From contig NZ_JOFS01000005.1 of assembly GCF_000719285.1 (NCBI RefSeq), positions 372,001 to 436,000 of the forward strand: a stretch of DNA of 64,000 nt. The letters are read 5' to 3'. Below, in pieces: positions 51,294 to 60,698 of the stretch. The DNA comes from Streptomyces bicolor (GTDB lineage: Bacteria; Actinomycetota; Actinomycetes; Streptomycetales; Streptomycetaceae). The translations under genes and the position numbers were made by a program. The notes below the pieces were generated by a model that did no database searches, was not told the origin of the DNA, and was given only the letters and a program-made list of their open reading frames with translations. Each line of letters starts with the position of its first letter. The stretch's first letter is position 1.

Positions 51294-53641
51294 CCCATGT
51301 CCCGCACCTCTCCCGCCGAGGACTGCTGGCCGCCGGGGCGGCCGCGGCCGCGCTCCCTGTGCTCGCCCCGTCCGCTGCCTCCGCCGCATCCGCCGACGCG
51401 ACAGGCAAGGTCCGACGCACGCCCTACACCTTCCGTAACGCGGAGATAGTCGGCGGCGGTTTCGTCACCGGCATCATCTTCAACCAGAGCGAACCCGGAC
51501 TGGTGTACGCCCGTACCGACATTGGCGGCGCCTACCGCCTCGACACGACGTCCCGGCGGTGGATTCCCCTCACCGACTGGATCGGCTGGGACGAGTACGG
51601 GCACACCGGCATCATCAGTATCGCCAGCGACGAGGTCGACCCCAACCGCGTCTACCTGGCGGCGGGCACCTACACCATGCCCGAATGGGACCCGAGCATG
51701 GCGGCGATCCTGCGCTCGACCGACCGCGGCCGCACCTGGAAGACCACCCCGCTGCCGTTCAGGCTCGGCGGAAACATGCCCGGCCGGGGCATCGGCGAAC
51801 GGCTGGTGATCGACCCCAACCGCAACAGGATCCTGTACCTGGGAGTGCGCGGGGGCCACGGGCTGTGGCGCAGCACCGACTACGGCAAGACGTTCGCGAA
51901 GGTAACCGGCTTCCCCAACCCGGGAAACTTCGTCCCCGACCCCACCGACCCCGACGGCTACAACGGCGACAACCTGGGCGTGCTGCAAGTCGTCTTCGAC
52001 AAGCGCACCGGCAGAGCGGGCAGGGCCACCCGGACCCTCTACGTCACCGTCGCCGACAAGGACAACATCCTGTACCGGTCCACCGACGCGGGAGCGAGCT
52101 GGGAACGCGTGCCAGGGCAGCCCACCGGCTTCATCCCGCACCACGCGGTCCTCGACCACGTCGGCGGCTACCTGTACCTGGCGACCAGCAACACCGCCGG
52201 CCCCTACGACGGCGACAAGGGCGACGTGTGGAAGCTGGACACCGCCACCGACACCTGGACCCGCATCAGCCCGGTTCCATCCACCAGCGACGACAACCAG
52301 TGGGGTTACAGCGGCCTGACCATCGACCGGCAGAACCCGGACACCCTGATGGTGTCCACCCAGATCAAGTGGTCCCCCGACTGCATCCTCTTCCGCTCCA
52401 CCGACGGCGGCGCGAGCTGGACCCGCGCGTGGGACCTGGGCCCGAACTCCGAGCGCACCCTGCGCTACGACATCGACATCTCCAACGCCCCCTGGCTGAC
52501 CTGGAACGCCTCGCCGCCGCTGCCCGAGATCGCCCCCAAGCTGGGCTGGATGATGGAGTCCGTCCAGATCGACCCCTTCGACTCCGACCACTTCATGTAC
52601 GGAACCGGAGCGACGATCTACGGCGCGGACAACCTGACCGACTGGGACAACGGCGGCACGGTGCACCTGTCCGTACGGGCCCAGGGGCTGGAGGAAACCG
52701 CCGTCATGTGTGTGATCAGCCCGCCCGTCGGCGCGGCGCACCTCTTCTCCGGTGTCGGCGACGTCGGCGGCTTTCGGCACACGGACTTCCACAAGGCGAC
52801 GAAGATGTACGACAGCCCGACCTTCGGCGGCACCCCGGCCCTCGACTACGCGGAGCTGGCGCCCCACACCATCGTGCGGGTCGGCCACCCCACCAGCGGC
52901 TGGACCCAGCACTTCGCCATCTCCACCGACAGCGGCGACACCTGGCAGCCGTCGGGCAGTGAGCCGTCCGGCGTCACCGGGCCCGGAGTCGAGGACCAGG
53001 CCGTCGCCATCAGCGCCGACGGCAGGCGGATCGTCTGGTCACCTGCCGGTGCGCCGGTCAGCTGGTCCGACGACCACGGAGCAACCTGGACGGCGTCGAA
53101 GGGGCTGCCGGCCGGAGCCCCGGTGCGCTCCGACCGGGTGAACCCGGCGAAGTTCTACGCCTGCCAAGCCGGCGTCTTCTACCTCAGCACGGACGGCGGC
53201 AAGAGCTTCGAGGCCACGGCGGCGACCGGTCTGCCCACCGCGGGGAACGTCCGGTTCAAGGCGGTACCGGGCCACGAGGGCGACATCTGGCTGGCCGGCG
53301 GCACCAGCAAGCCCACCACCCCCACACCGTACGGGCTGTGGCGGTCGACCGACTCCGGGACGTCCTTCACCAGGCTCGAGGCGGTGGACGAGGGCGACGT
53401 CGTCGGATTCGGCAAGGCCGCACCCGGTGCCACGTACCCCGCGGTCTACACCAGCTCCAAGATCCACGGCGTGCGCGGCATCTTCCGTTCCGACGACGCG
53501 GGCCGGACCTGGACCCGCATCAATGACGACCGCCACCAGTACGCCTGGACCGGCAACACCATGACCGGAGACCCGCGGATCTACGGTCGCGTCTACTTCG
53601 GGACGAACGGACGAGGAGTCATCTACGGCGACCCCAAGTGA
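51290..53641 (+). CDS. secreted GH74 xyloglucanase
   Basis: 783 residues, ATG 51290 with AAGGAC upstream. A twin-arginine signal (SRRGLLAAGAAAAALPVLAP) precedes the mature start. GH74 enzymes hydrolyse xyloglucan with two seven-bladed propellers. The repeated blades carry LRSTDRGRTWKTT, YRSTDAGASWERV, FRSTDGGASWTRA, WSDDHGATWTAS and LWRSTDSGTSFTRL. Conserved active-site features are YARTDIGGAYR (one catalytic Asp) and FSGVGDVGGFRH (the other). LTIDRQNPDTLMVST is typical. There is no CBM. It is followed after 136 bases by a GH12 gene. Confidence 0.93.
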   Translation: MTHVPHLSRRGLLAAGAAAAALPVLAPSAASAASADATGKVRRTPYTFRNAEIVGGGFVTGIIFNQSEPGLVYARTDIGGAYRLDTTSRRWIPLTDWIGWDEYGHTGIISIASDEVDPNRVYLAAGTYTMPEWDPSMAAILRSTDRGRTWKTTPLPFRLGGNMPGRGIGERLVIDPNRNRILYLGVRGGHGLWRSTDYGKTFAKVTGFPNPGNFVPDPTDPDGYNGDNLGVLQVVFDKRTGRAGRATRTLYVTVADKDNILYRSTDAGASWERVPGQPTGFIPHHAVLDHVGGYLYLATSNTAGPYDGDKGDVWKLDTATDTWTRISPVPSTSDDNQWGYSGLTIDRQNPDTLMVSTQIKWSPDCILFRSTDGGASWTRAWDLGPNSERTLRYDIDISNAPWLTWNASPPLPEIAPKLGWMMESVQIDPFDSDHFMYGTGATIYGADNLTDWDNGGTVHLSVRAQGLEETAVMCVISPPVGAAHLFSGVGDVGGFRHTDFHKATKMYDSPTFGGTPALDYAELAPHTIVRVGHPTSGWTQHFAISTDSGDTWQPSGSEPSGVTGPGVEDQAVAISADGRRIVWSPAGAPVSWSDDHGATWTASKGLPAGAPVRSDRVNPAKFYACQAGVFYLSTDGGKSFEATAATGLPTAGNVRFKAVPGHEGDIWLAGGTSKPTTPTPYGLWRSTDSGTSFTRLEAVDEGDVVGFGKAAPGATYPAVYTSSKIHGVRGIFRSDDAGRTWTRINDDRHQYAWTGNTMTGDPRIYGRVYFGTNGRGVIYGDPK

Positions 53642-53777
53642 GGTTCGGCTCCCGGCCGCCTCGCTCCGCACCTGCCGTCCCGAAGGGGAGACCGACGTAG
53701 CCCTGCCGCCAGGGCAGGACGACCGACTTCTCCTCTCCTGTGTGATCCCCCCACTCAGCACACATTCCGGAGGGCTG

Positions 53778-54494
53778 ATGACATTCCGTACCGGCTGGGC
53801 CGCGCTTCTCGCGGCTCTGGCTCTCGTCCTCACCCTGCCGAACTCGGCAGTGGCAGCGTCACAGACGTACTGGTTCAAGCACTACTCGACCGGCGGCAAC
53901 GCCTCGACGTGGTACGCCAACGACAACTCCTGGGGTGTGAACTCCCCGACCGGCACCGGCTTCGTCGCCATGGTCAACGGCAAGGACTGGGGCTGGTCGT
54001 CCCCGGTGACCACACTCCCCAAGAAGATCGGCGCCGTCAGCCCCAACAACAACTCGTGGTTCAGCCAGTCGGCGTGGCCGAAGTCCGGCTCGCGCTACAA
54101 CGCCACGTACGACATCTTCATCGACCCCTACCCCGAGCCGAACAACCGCAACTCCAAGACCGAGCTGATGATCTGGCTCAACTGGTCCAACACCCAGCCG
54201 CTGGCCGACCGCTACGACGGGAACGGCAACGCGATCCCGACCGTGACCAATGTCAGCCTGGGCGGCCGCAGCTGGGACATCTACGACTACAACTGGCCGA
54301 ACGGCGACCACACCCTCAGCTTCCTGGACAGGAGCAGGTCCGGCTGGTGGTCCGGCAGCCTCACCCCGTTCTTCAACTACGGCCTGAACAAGGGCCTCTA
54401 CACCAACGACCACTACCTCAACAGCGTCATGGCCGGCTGGGAATTCGGGCCGGGTGACTACACCGCCCACTCCTGGGGCGCCGTGGGCTTCTGA
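53778..54494 (+). CDS. secreted GH12 endoglucanase/xyloglucanase
   Basis: 238 residues from ATG 53778, with GGAGG upstream. The signal peptide is MTFRTGWAALLAALALVLTL with NSAVAAS. The jelly-roll GH12 domain shows the nucleophile Glu129 in SKTELMIWLNW, the acid/base Glu222 in AGWEFGPGDYTAHSW, and YDIFIDPYPEP. GH12 enzymes attack beta-1,4-glucan, and several streptomycete members prefer xyloglucan, fitting the GH74 neighbour. There is no cellulose-binding module. A terminator follows. Confidence 0.93.
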   Translation: MTFRTGWAALLAALALVLTLPNSAVAASQTYWFKHYSTGGNASTWYANDNSWGVNSPTGTGFVAMVNGKDWGWSSPVTTLPKKIGAVSPNNNSWFSQSAWPKSGSRYNATYDIFIDPYPEPNNRNSKTELMIWLNWSNTQPLADRYDGNGNAIPTVTNVSLGGRSWDIYDYNWPNGDHTLSFLDRSRSGWWSGSLTPFFNYGLNKGLYTNDHYLNSVMAGWEFGPGDYTAHSWGAVGF

Positions 54495-54505
54495 CGCCGC
54501 CACAA

Positions 54506-54540
54506 GCAGAAGGGCGGACCGGTGACCGGCCGCCCTCTGC
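54506..54540 (+). terminator. hairpin after the GH12 gene
   Basis: GCAGAAGGGCGG pairs with CCGCCCTCTGC (one bulged A), with ACCGGTGACCGG in the loop. It begins 11 bases after the stop. A separate transcript for GH42 is therefore likely. Confidence 0.7.
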
Positions 54541-54548
54541 CCGGAAGC

Positions 54549-54614
54549 AGCACCCGACTCTCCGTACGGAGGGTCGAGTGGCCCAGAATCAGCGCCCGAC
54601 TCTCCGCAGGGAGG
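54549..54614. repeat. duplicated segment containing the GH42 ribosome site
   Basis: AGCACCCGACTCTCCG (54549-54564) is repeated as AGCGCCCGACTCTCCG (54591-54606), each followed by a GGAGG-like run (GGAGGG and GGGAGG). The second run is the GH42 ribosome site. The first lacks a start codon. Confidence 0.6.
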
Positions 54615-54621
54615 CACCGTC

Positions 54622-56607
54622 ATGACCACACGCAGCATCACTGACCGCCTGGGCGGACTCGCCTTCGGCGGGGACTACAACCCCGAGCAGTGGGACGAGC
54701 CGACCTGGAAGGAGGACGACGAGCTCATGCGCCGGGCCAGGGTCAACCTGGCCACCATCGGTGTCTTCTCCTGGGCCCTGCTGGAACCGGAGGAACGGCG
54801 CTACGACTTCGCCTGGCTGGACGCCCACATCGACCGCCTGCACGCAGGCGGCGTGGCGGTCGACCTCGCCACCCCGACGGCCTCCCCGCCGCCCTGGTTC
54901 AGCCTGGCCCATCCCGACGCGCTTCCGGTCACTCCCGAAGGCACCCGCCTCACCCACGGCAGCCGCGACACGTACTGCCTCACCGCGCCCGCCTACCGCA
55001 GTGCGGCCCGCCGGATCGCTTCCGCCCTGGCCGAGCGGTACGGCGACCACCCCGCCGTCGCGCTGTGGCACGTGCACAACGAGTACGGCACGATCTGTTA
55101 CTGCGACCACACTGGCGCAGCCTTCAGGGTGTGGCTGCGCGCTCGCCACGGCTCGCTGGAGGCCCTCAACGACGCGTGGGGGACGGCCTTCTGGAGCCAG
55201 CGCTACACCTCCTGGGAGCAGGTGCTGCCGCCGCGCGCGACGCAGTGGCACAAGAACCCCGGCCAAGCACTGGACTTCCGCCGCTTCTGGTCGGACGAGA
55301 TCATCGCCGCCTACCGCGAGCAGCGCGACGCGATCCGCGCGCACAGCGACCGGCCGGTGACAACCAACCTGATGCTCCCCGCCTACCAGAACATCGACCT
55401 GTGGGCCCTCGCCCGCGAACTCGACGTGGTCAGCTCCGACCAGTACCCCAGCTCACCCGGTCTGGACGCCGCCGCCGACGTCGCCTTCCACGCCGACCGC
55501 ACCCGCTCCCTGGCCGGCGGCAGCCCCTGGCTGCTGATGGAGCAGGGCACCAATACCGTCTACGACCGCGGCCGGACCCTCGCCAAGGAGCCCGGGGACA
55601 TCGTGCGCCACACCCTCGGCCACATCGCGCGCGGTTCGGAGGGCGCCCTGTTCTTCCAGTGGCGGCAGTCCCGGGCCGGCGCCGAGATGTGGCACTCGGC
55701 GATGGTCCCGCACGCGGGGCCCGACAGCCGTATCTTCCGCGAGGTCACGCAGGTCGGCGAGGCGGTCGCCCGGCTCGGGGAGCTGGCGGGATCGACGGTC
55801 ACCGCCCCGGTGGCCGTCCTCCACGACTCGGACGCCTGGTGGGCGCTGAGCTCGGACGGCCTGCCCTCCCCCGACCTCGACTACCACGCGGAACTGGGCC
55901 GAGCACACCGAGCTCTGTGGGACGCCGGTGTCACGGTCGACTTCGCCCACCCCGAACACGAGCTGGGCCGCTATCCGCTGGTCATCGCGCCGGCCCTGTT
56001 CCTGATGTCCGACGCGGGCGCCGAGAACCTGCGCCGTTACGTCGAGGGTGGTGGGACGCTCCTCGTCCAGCACGCGAGCGGATTCGTCGACGAGCGACTG
56101 CACGCCCGGCTGGGCGGCTACCCCGCCAGGCCACTGCGCGAGGCGCTGGGCATCCGCGTCGAGGAGTACCGGCCGCTGCGGCGGGCCGAGCGGATCGCCC
56201 TGTCGGACGGGTCGTACGGCACCGTCTGGAGCGAGTCTGTGCGAGCCGAGGGCGCGGAAACGCTCGCCACGTACACCCACGGCATGCTCACGGAGAGTCC
56301 CGCGCTCACCCGGCATCGCTTCGGCACCGGACAGGGCTGGTACCTCTCGACCCGCCTGGAAGAGACCGACTACGGCGCTCTGGTCCGCCAGCTGCTGAAG
56401 GAGGCCGGCGTCGAGCCCGAACTGCCAGGTCTGTCGCCTGGTGTTGAAGTCGTCACACGGCACGCGCCCGACGGCCGCCGCTGGCACGTCCTGATCAACC
56501 ACCGCACCGCCATGCTGCACCTGCCGGAGCCCGCGCACGACCTGCTCACCGGGGCCGTCGCACACGAAGTCCAGCCCGGTGGCTGCGCGGTTCTGCGCAA
56601 GTCCTGA
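54622..56607 (+). CDS. GH42 beta-galactosidase
   Basis: 661 residues, the normal GH42 length, no signal peptide, so intracellular. Motifs are GGDYNPEQWDEPTW, IGVFSWALLEPEE, the acid/base Glu154 in WHVHNEYGTICYCDH, and the nucleophile Glu307 in PWLLMEQGTNTV. The Cys positions for a zinc site (CLTAPAYR, ICYCDH) are partly present. A trimerisation domain (VAVLHDSDAWWAL) and a C-terminal beta-domain follow. In this locus it would trim beta-galactosyl residues from xyloglucan oligosaccharides. GGGAGG precedes the ATG. Confidence 0.93.
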   Translation: MTTRSITDRLGGLAFGGDYNPEQWDEPTWKEDDELMRRARVNLATIGVFSWALLEPEERRYDFAWLDAHIDRLHAGGVAVDLATPTASPPPWFSLAHPDALPVTPEGTRLTHGSRDTYCLTAPAYRSAARRIASALAERYGDHPAVALWHVHNEYGTICYCDHTGAAFRVWLRARHGSLEALNDAWGTAFWSQRYTSWEQVLPPRATQWHKNPGQALDFRRFWSDEIIAAYREQRDAIRAHSDRPVTTNLMLPAYQNIDLWALARELDVVSSDQYPSSPGLDAAADVAFHADRTRSLAGGSPWLLMEQGTNTVYDRGRTLAKEPGDIVRHTLGHIARGSEGALFFQWRQSRAGAEMWHSAMVPHAGPDSRIFREVTQVGEAVARLGELAGSTVTAPVAVLHDSDAWWALSSDGLPSPDLDYHAELGRAHRALWDAGVTVDFAHPEHELGRYPLVIAPALFLMSDAGAENLRRYVEGGGTLLVQHASGFVDERLHARLGGYPARPLREALGIRVEEYRPLRRAERIALSDGSYGTVWSESVRAEGAETLATYTHGMLTESPALTRHRFGTGQGWYLSTRLEETDYGALVRQLLKEAGVEPELPGLSPGVEVVTRHAPDGRRWHVLINHRTAMLHLPEPAHDLLTGAVAHEVQPGGCAVLRKS

Positions 56608-56991
56608 CCTGGAAAAGGTGATTGAGCCGGTGGCCGTGGTCCGGGTCGGCCGCTGTCGTCAGACGGACGGCCTCCTCGGCGTGCCGCACGGCCTCGGCGA
56701 CCACGTCTGCGGGCATCCCGTCCGGCGGGATCTCGGTCGGCAGCAGGGTCGCGACGAGGCCGGAGTGCACGAGCGGCACCACCGGCTTGCCCGGTGGCAG
56801 CAGCCCGAGCGCCTCACGGAAGCGATCCGCCGACTTGTGGCGGGCCTGGACGTCCTCCGGATCGGCCTGGCTCAGCGCGTTGCCGAGGCCGCAGAGCAAC
56901 ACGGGCCGCATCGGATGGTCCGGCCCCGCCTCGTCGAGGCAGCCGAGGAGGAGGTCGACGGCGTCCGTGAGCGCGTCGGGATGGTGCGTGT
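56608..56991 (-). pseudogene. internal fragment of a TPR (CHAT-type) protein
   Basis: A minus-strand frame reads ALTDAVDLLLGCLDEAGPDH, PMRPVLLCGLGNALSQ, then DRFREALGLLPPGKPVVPLV and AEAVRHAEEAVRLTTAADPD. These are degenerate TPR repeats of the kind in streptomycete TPR-CHAT proteins (usually over 800 residues). There is no start or catalytic CHAT domain. The right end stops where the plus-strand DUF6338 fragment begins, and the left end runs into the GH42 stop. Confidence 0.65.
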
Positions 56992-57429
56992 GAGCCGAAC
57001 CGCTACGCGGCCGATCACTTCCTGGCCGTGGTGCTCTGGTCGGCCACCCTCGTGGCCCTCGCCGCTCTGCTGGGCCACGCTCTGGCGGCCCGTCCGCCGC
57101 ACCGGTTCGGCGGTGGGGGCGCCCGGCTCGCCGAGGCCCAGCAGTCCGCCTGGTGGCTGGCCTTCCGTGAGCACCCGGACGCCACGGTGCACGTCGGCTG
57201 CATCCTGCACGACGGCTCCTATGTCGCCGGCACGCTGCACAGTTACAGCCGGGCCTCCGCCGAGCACGGCGACCGGGACCTCACCCTGCGCGGCAAGATC
57301 ACCTACCGGACGGCCCGCGGCGGGGTCGCGGCTGCCCTGCCGAACGTCAACCTCGTGGTGCTCAGCGCCCGCGACATAGCTGTCCCGACCGTGACCTACG
57401 TCCGCACGCAGGCCGCCGTCGCCGAATGA
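56992..57429 (+). pseudogene. C-terminal portion of a DUF6338-type membrane protein
   Basis: The frame contains RYAADHFLAVVLWSATLVAL with AALLGHALA (membrane helix), then SAWWLAFREHPDATVHVGCI, LHDGSYVAGTLHSYS and GKITYRTARGGVAAALPNVN, and stops at 57429. The soluble part matches the DUF6338 pattern I know from Streptomyces; full proteins have an extra N-terminal membrane region of about 80 residues. GTG 57028 could in principle start a 133-residue protein, but no ribosome site precedes it. It is probably a truncated gene. Confidence 0.55.
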
Positions 57430-57482
57430 CGTCCCGTCGGGCCGCTTGATGAGCGCCGTAGGACCTGGTCACACTGACGGAC

Positions 57483-58340
57483 ATGGACGCCCTTCGGACA
57501 GGTGACCCCGGACTGTTCACCCCGGACTCGGTCACCTGGCAGATGCACGGCGACCCCATGATGTGGGTCGCCGGAGTCCGCGCGCTGTATCTCCAGGCCC
57601 TGCACCCGCGTGCGGTGCGCGGTGTCATGCAGAACTCCGACTTCCGGCAGGACGCCTGGGGCAGGCTGCTGCGCACCGCGAACTTCGTCGGCACCATCAC
57701 CTACGGCACGACCGAGGCCGCCGAGAAGGCCGGCGCCCGGGTCCGGAAGATCCACAGCATGCTCAGCGCCACCGACCCGGACACGGGCGAGCGCTACGGC
57801 GTCGACGAACCCGACCTGCTGTTGTGGGTGCACTGCGCCGAGATCGACTCCTACGTCCACGTCGCCCGCCGCTCCGGGTTCCACCTCACCGACGCGCAGG
57901 CCGACCGCTATGTCGCCGAACAGCGGGTCAGCGCCCGCCTGGTGGGCCTCGACCCCGACGCCGTACCGGCGAACCAGGCGGAGATGGCGGCGTACTTCGA
58001 GAAGGTGCGGCCCGAGCTGGCGTGCGGACCCGAGGCACGCGCGGTGGACGACTTCCTCCTCCGCCCACCGACGCATCCCCTGCTCGTCCCGGCGCGCGAG
58101 GTGCTGTGGCGGCGCGTGGCGCAATTGGCGTACGCCGCTCTGCCGCCGTACGCCCATGAGCTGTACGGCAGACCGGCCCCCGAACCCGCCACCGTCACCC
58201 GCCAGTTGCGTGCCACGGGCACCCTGCTGCGCTGTGTTCCCGCACGTCTGCGCTGGCAACTCCCGCCCAAACACATCCTGCGCGCGATGGCACGGCTCGG
58301 CCCGGGCTCGCGCCCGGCACCGTACAAAGTCGGACGATAG
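57483..58340 (+). CDS. MpaB/DUF2236-type oxygenase
   Basis: 285 residues. The family (latex-clearing protein, mycophenolic-acid MpaB and related) binds haem b and oxidises hydrophobic substrates. WQMHGDPMMWVAGVRALYLQ, ALHPRAVRGV, YGTTEAAEKAGARVRKIH, LLLWVHCAEIDSYVHV and FLLRPP follow the family order, with the conserved His in LHPRA and VHCAEIDS that bind haem in Lcp. There is no signal peptide; the substrate is unknown. A short untranslated region (TAGGAC about 30 bases upstream) may act as the -10. Confidence 0.87.
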   Translation: MDALRTGDPGLFTPDSVTWQMHGDPMMWVAGVRALYLQALHPRAVRGVMQNSDFRQDAWGRLLRTANFVGTITYGTTEAAEKAGARVRKIHSMLSATDPDTGERYGVDEPDLLLWVHCAEIDSYVHVARRSGFHLTDAQADRYVAEQRVSARLVGLDPDAVPANQAEMAAYFEKVRPELACGPEARAVDDFLLRPPTHPLLVPAREVLWRRVAQLAYAALPPYAHELYGRPAPEPATVTRQLRATGTLLRCVPARLRWQLPPKHILRAMARLGPGSRPAPYKVGR

Positions 58341-58403
58341 CTCGCCATACTGGACGAGCCGGGGGAGGGTGGGGCGGACCGTGACGGGGGGCGATCGCGG
58401 GAG

Positions 58404-60644
58404 ATGGGGGACAGCAGGCTGATCCAGGGCCGGTACCGGCTGCTCGAACTGATCGGGCGCGGCGGTATGGGCGAGGTGTGGCGGGCGCGCGACGAGTCGC
58501 TGGGCCGGCATGTCGCCGTGAAGTGCCTCAAGCCGCTGGGGCCCCACCACGACCACTCCTTCACCCGTGTCCTGCGGGAGAGGTTTCGCCGCGAGGCCCG
58601 GGTGGCCGCGGCGCTCCAGCACCGCGGGGTGACCGTCGTCCACGACTTCGGCGAGTCCGACGGCATCCTGTTCCTGGTCATGGAGCTGCTCCAGGGCCGC
58701 AACCTCAGCCAGCTCCTGGAGGACAACAAGCAGCACCCACTGCCCGTCCCGGACGTCGTCGACATCGCCGACCAGGTCGCCGCCGCCCTCGCCTACACCC
58801 ACCAGCAGGGCATCGTGCACCGCGACCTGAAGCCCGCGAACATCATGCGGCTCCCCGACGGCACGGTGAAGATCTGCGACTTCGGCATCGCGCGCCTCGC
58901 CCACGACATCGGCTTCACCTCCCGGCTGACCGGCACCGGCATCGCCATGGGCACCCCCCACTACATGTCGCCGGAGCAGATCGGCGGGGAGGAGGTGGAC
59001 CAGCGCAGCGACCTGTACTCGCTGGGCTGCGTGCTGTACGAGATCACCACCGGGGTGCCGCCGTTCGACCTCGACGACCCCTGGGCCATCCTCGTCGGCC
59101 ACCGGGACACCCCGCCCCGGCCGCCGCGCAGCCACCGTGCCGAGCTGCCCGAGTACTTCGAGCGGATCATCCTCGACCTGCTGGCCAAGCGCCCCGAGGA
59201 ACGCCCGCACGACGGACGGGAGCTGGGCCGCCGGATCGGCCTGGGCCGTACGACACCGGCGTACGTGCCGACCGTGGTGACCCCGCAGCCCGTCCTCAGG
59301 CCCCCGGAGCCCGCGGCCCGCGAGCCCCGGCTGCCGTCCTGGACCCGGGGCATGACCACCGGCCACAAGGCAACCGGCGCCGGACTGCGCACCACGCCCC
59401 CCGACGCCGCGGCCGGCCTCACCGGCGAGTGGATCCCCCGCCCGGCCACCGGCCGGCCCGACGAGACGGCCGTACCCGAAGAACCGGCCGCCCCGTCCGC
59501 GGCGACGCTCACCGCGCTGGGCGCACGGCACAACGCCGGGCTGAGCCTCGGCCGGCTGGGCCGCTGGACCGAGGCGGGCGAGGTGCACCGGGCCGTCGCC
59601 GCGGAGCGCGAGCACCTCCTCGGCCCCGAACACCCCGACACTCTCGCCAGCCGCTACGAGCTCGCCTTCACCCTCAGCCGCACCGGCCGCGCCGCCGACG
59701 CGCTGCGCGAGTACAAGCACGTCGCCCGCGCCCGCAGCCTCGCCCTCGGCCCGGACCACCCCGACACGCTGGCCGCCCGGCAGGAAATGGCGTATGTGCT
59801 CGGCCAGTTGGGCCGCCACTTCGACGCGCACCAGGTCTACACCTCGGTGCTGACCGCCCGCGAGCGCAGCATGGGCGCCGACCACCCCGACACCCTGCGC
59901 TGCCGCCACAACCTAGCCTTCAACCTCAGCAGGCTCGGCCGCCTGGAGGACTCCTACCGTATGGCCGCCGAGGTCGCCGCCGCCCGCGCCCGCGTCCTCG
60001 GCCCGCAGCACCCCGACACCCTGGTCACCCGCTACGAAGTCGCCTACGCGCTGGGCCAGTTGGGCCGCTGGGCGGAAGCCCTGCAGACCTACCGCGAGGT
60101 CGCCGAGGCCCGTGCCCAGGCGCTCGGCCCCGACCATCCCGACAGCCTCGCCGCCCGCTACGAGGTCGGCATCAGCCTCGGCCGCCTCGGCCGCAGCGCG
60201 GAGGCGCTCCGGCTCTACCGCGACCTGATCGACGACCGCACCCGCGTCCACGGCCCCGCCCACCCCGAGACCCTGCGCGCCCGTCACGGCCTCGGCGTCA
60301 ACCTGGGCCGCCTCGGCCGCTGGGAGGAGGCGCTCGCCGAGTCCCGCGACGTGTGCGCGATCCGTGAGCGTGTCCTCGGCGCGGACCACCCGGACACCCT
60401 GGTCAGCAGGCGTGAGGTCGCCGTGAGCCTCGGCTGGCTGGGCCGCTGGCCGGACGCGCTCAGCGAATACCGCGCGGTGGCCGACGCCCGCGAGCGCGTA
60501 CTCGGCGCCGACCACCCCGACACCCTCGCCAGCCGCAACGACGAGGCCCACTGCCTTCAGCAGCTCGGGCGGGGCGCGGAGGCGGTCGAGCTGTACCGGA
60601 GGGTGGCGGTGCTGCGGCAGCAGCGGGTCTCAGGGGGCGGGTGA
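58404..60644 (+). CDS. soluble Ser/Thr protein kinase with a TPR array
   Basis: 746 residues. The kinase domain (11-275) is complete: GRGGMGEVW loop, Lys40 in VAVKCLK, HRDLKPANI (Asp141), CDFGIARL (Asp159) and MGTPHYMSPEQ. A Pro/Ala/Thr-rich linker (276-375) has no membrane segment, so unlike PknB it is cytoplasmic. From about 378 there are eight or so 42-residue TPRs of kinesin-light-chain type, each with LGPDHPDTLAARYEV-like and LGRLGRxxEAL-like segments. The kinase-TPR layout is a known actinobacterial one; TPRs would recruit partners or substrates. No cognate substrate is evident next to it. Confidence 0.92.
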   Translation: MGDSRLIQGRYRLLELIGRGGMGEVWRARDESLGRHVAVKCLKPLGPHHDHSFTRVLRERFRREARVAAALQHRGVTVVHDFGESDGILFLVMELLQGRNLSQLLEDNKQHPLPVPDVVDIADQVAAALAYTHQQGIVHRDLKPANIMRLPDGTVKICDFGIARLAHDIGFTSRLTGTGIAMGTPHYMSPEQIGGEEVDQRSDLYSLGCVLYEITTGVPPFDLDDPWAILVGHRDTPPRPPRSHRAELPEYFERIILDLLAKRPEERPHDGRELGRRIGLGRTTPAYVPTVVTPQPVLRPPEPAAREPRLPSWTRGMTTGHKATGAGLRTTPPDAAAGLTGEWIPRPATGRPDETAVPEEPAAPSAATLTALGARHNAGLSLGRLGRWTEAGEVHRAVAAEREHLLGPEHPDTLASRYELAFTLSRTGRAADALREYKHVARARSLALGPDHPDTLAARQEMAYVLGQLGRHFDAHQVYTSVLTARERSMGADHPDTLRCRHNLAFNLSRLGRLEDSYRMAAEVAAARARVLGPQHPDTLVTRYEVAYALGQLGRWAEALQTYREVAEARAQALGPDHPDSLAARYEVGISLGRLGRSAEALRLYRDLIDDRTRVHGPAHPETLRARHGLGVNLGRLGRWEEALAESRDVCAIRERVLGADHPDTLVSRREVAVSLGWLGRWPDALSEYRAVADARERVLGADHPDTLASRNDEAHCLQQLGRGAEAVELYRRVAVLRQQRVSGGG

Positions 60645-60698
60645 CTCCGGACGGCCGCACGTCTGGCCGACCTAGATCATCACGTGTTACGAAGAACC

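Noticed and set aside
57396..59909. 837-codon minus-strand frame opposite the MpaB and kinase genes
   Set aside because: It spans two genes with well-supported opposite-strand products and repeats low-complexity Ala/Gly/Val/Arg wording typical of antisense frames.
58404..60644. Repeated DNA in the kinase gene as a CRISPR-like or satellite array
   Set aside because: The period is 126 bases (42 codons) with the TPR amino-acid pattern, so it is a protein repeat.
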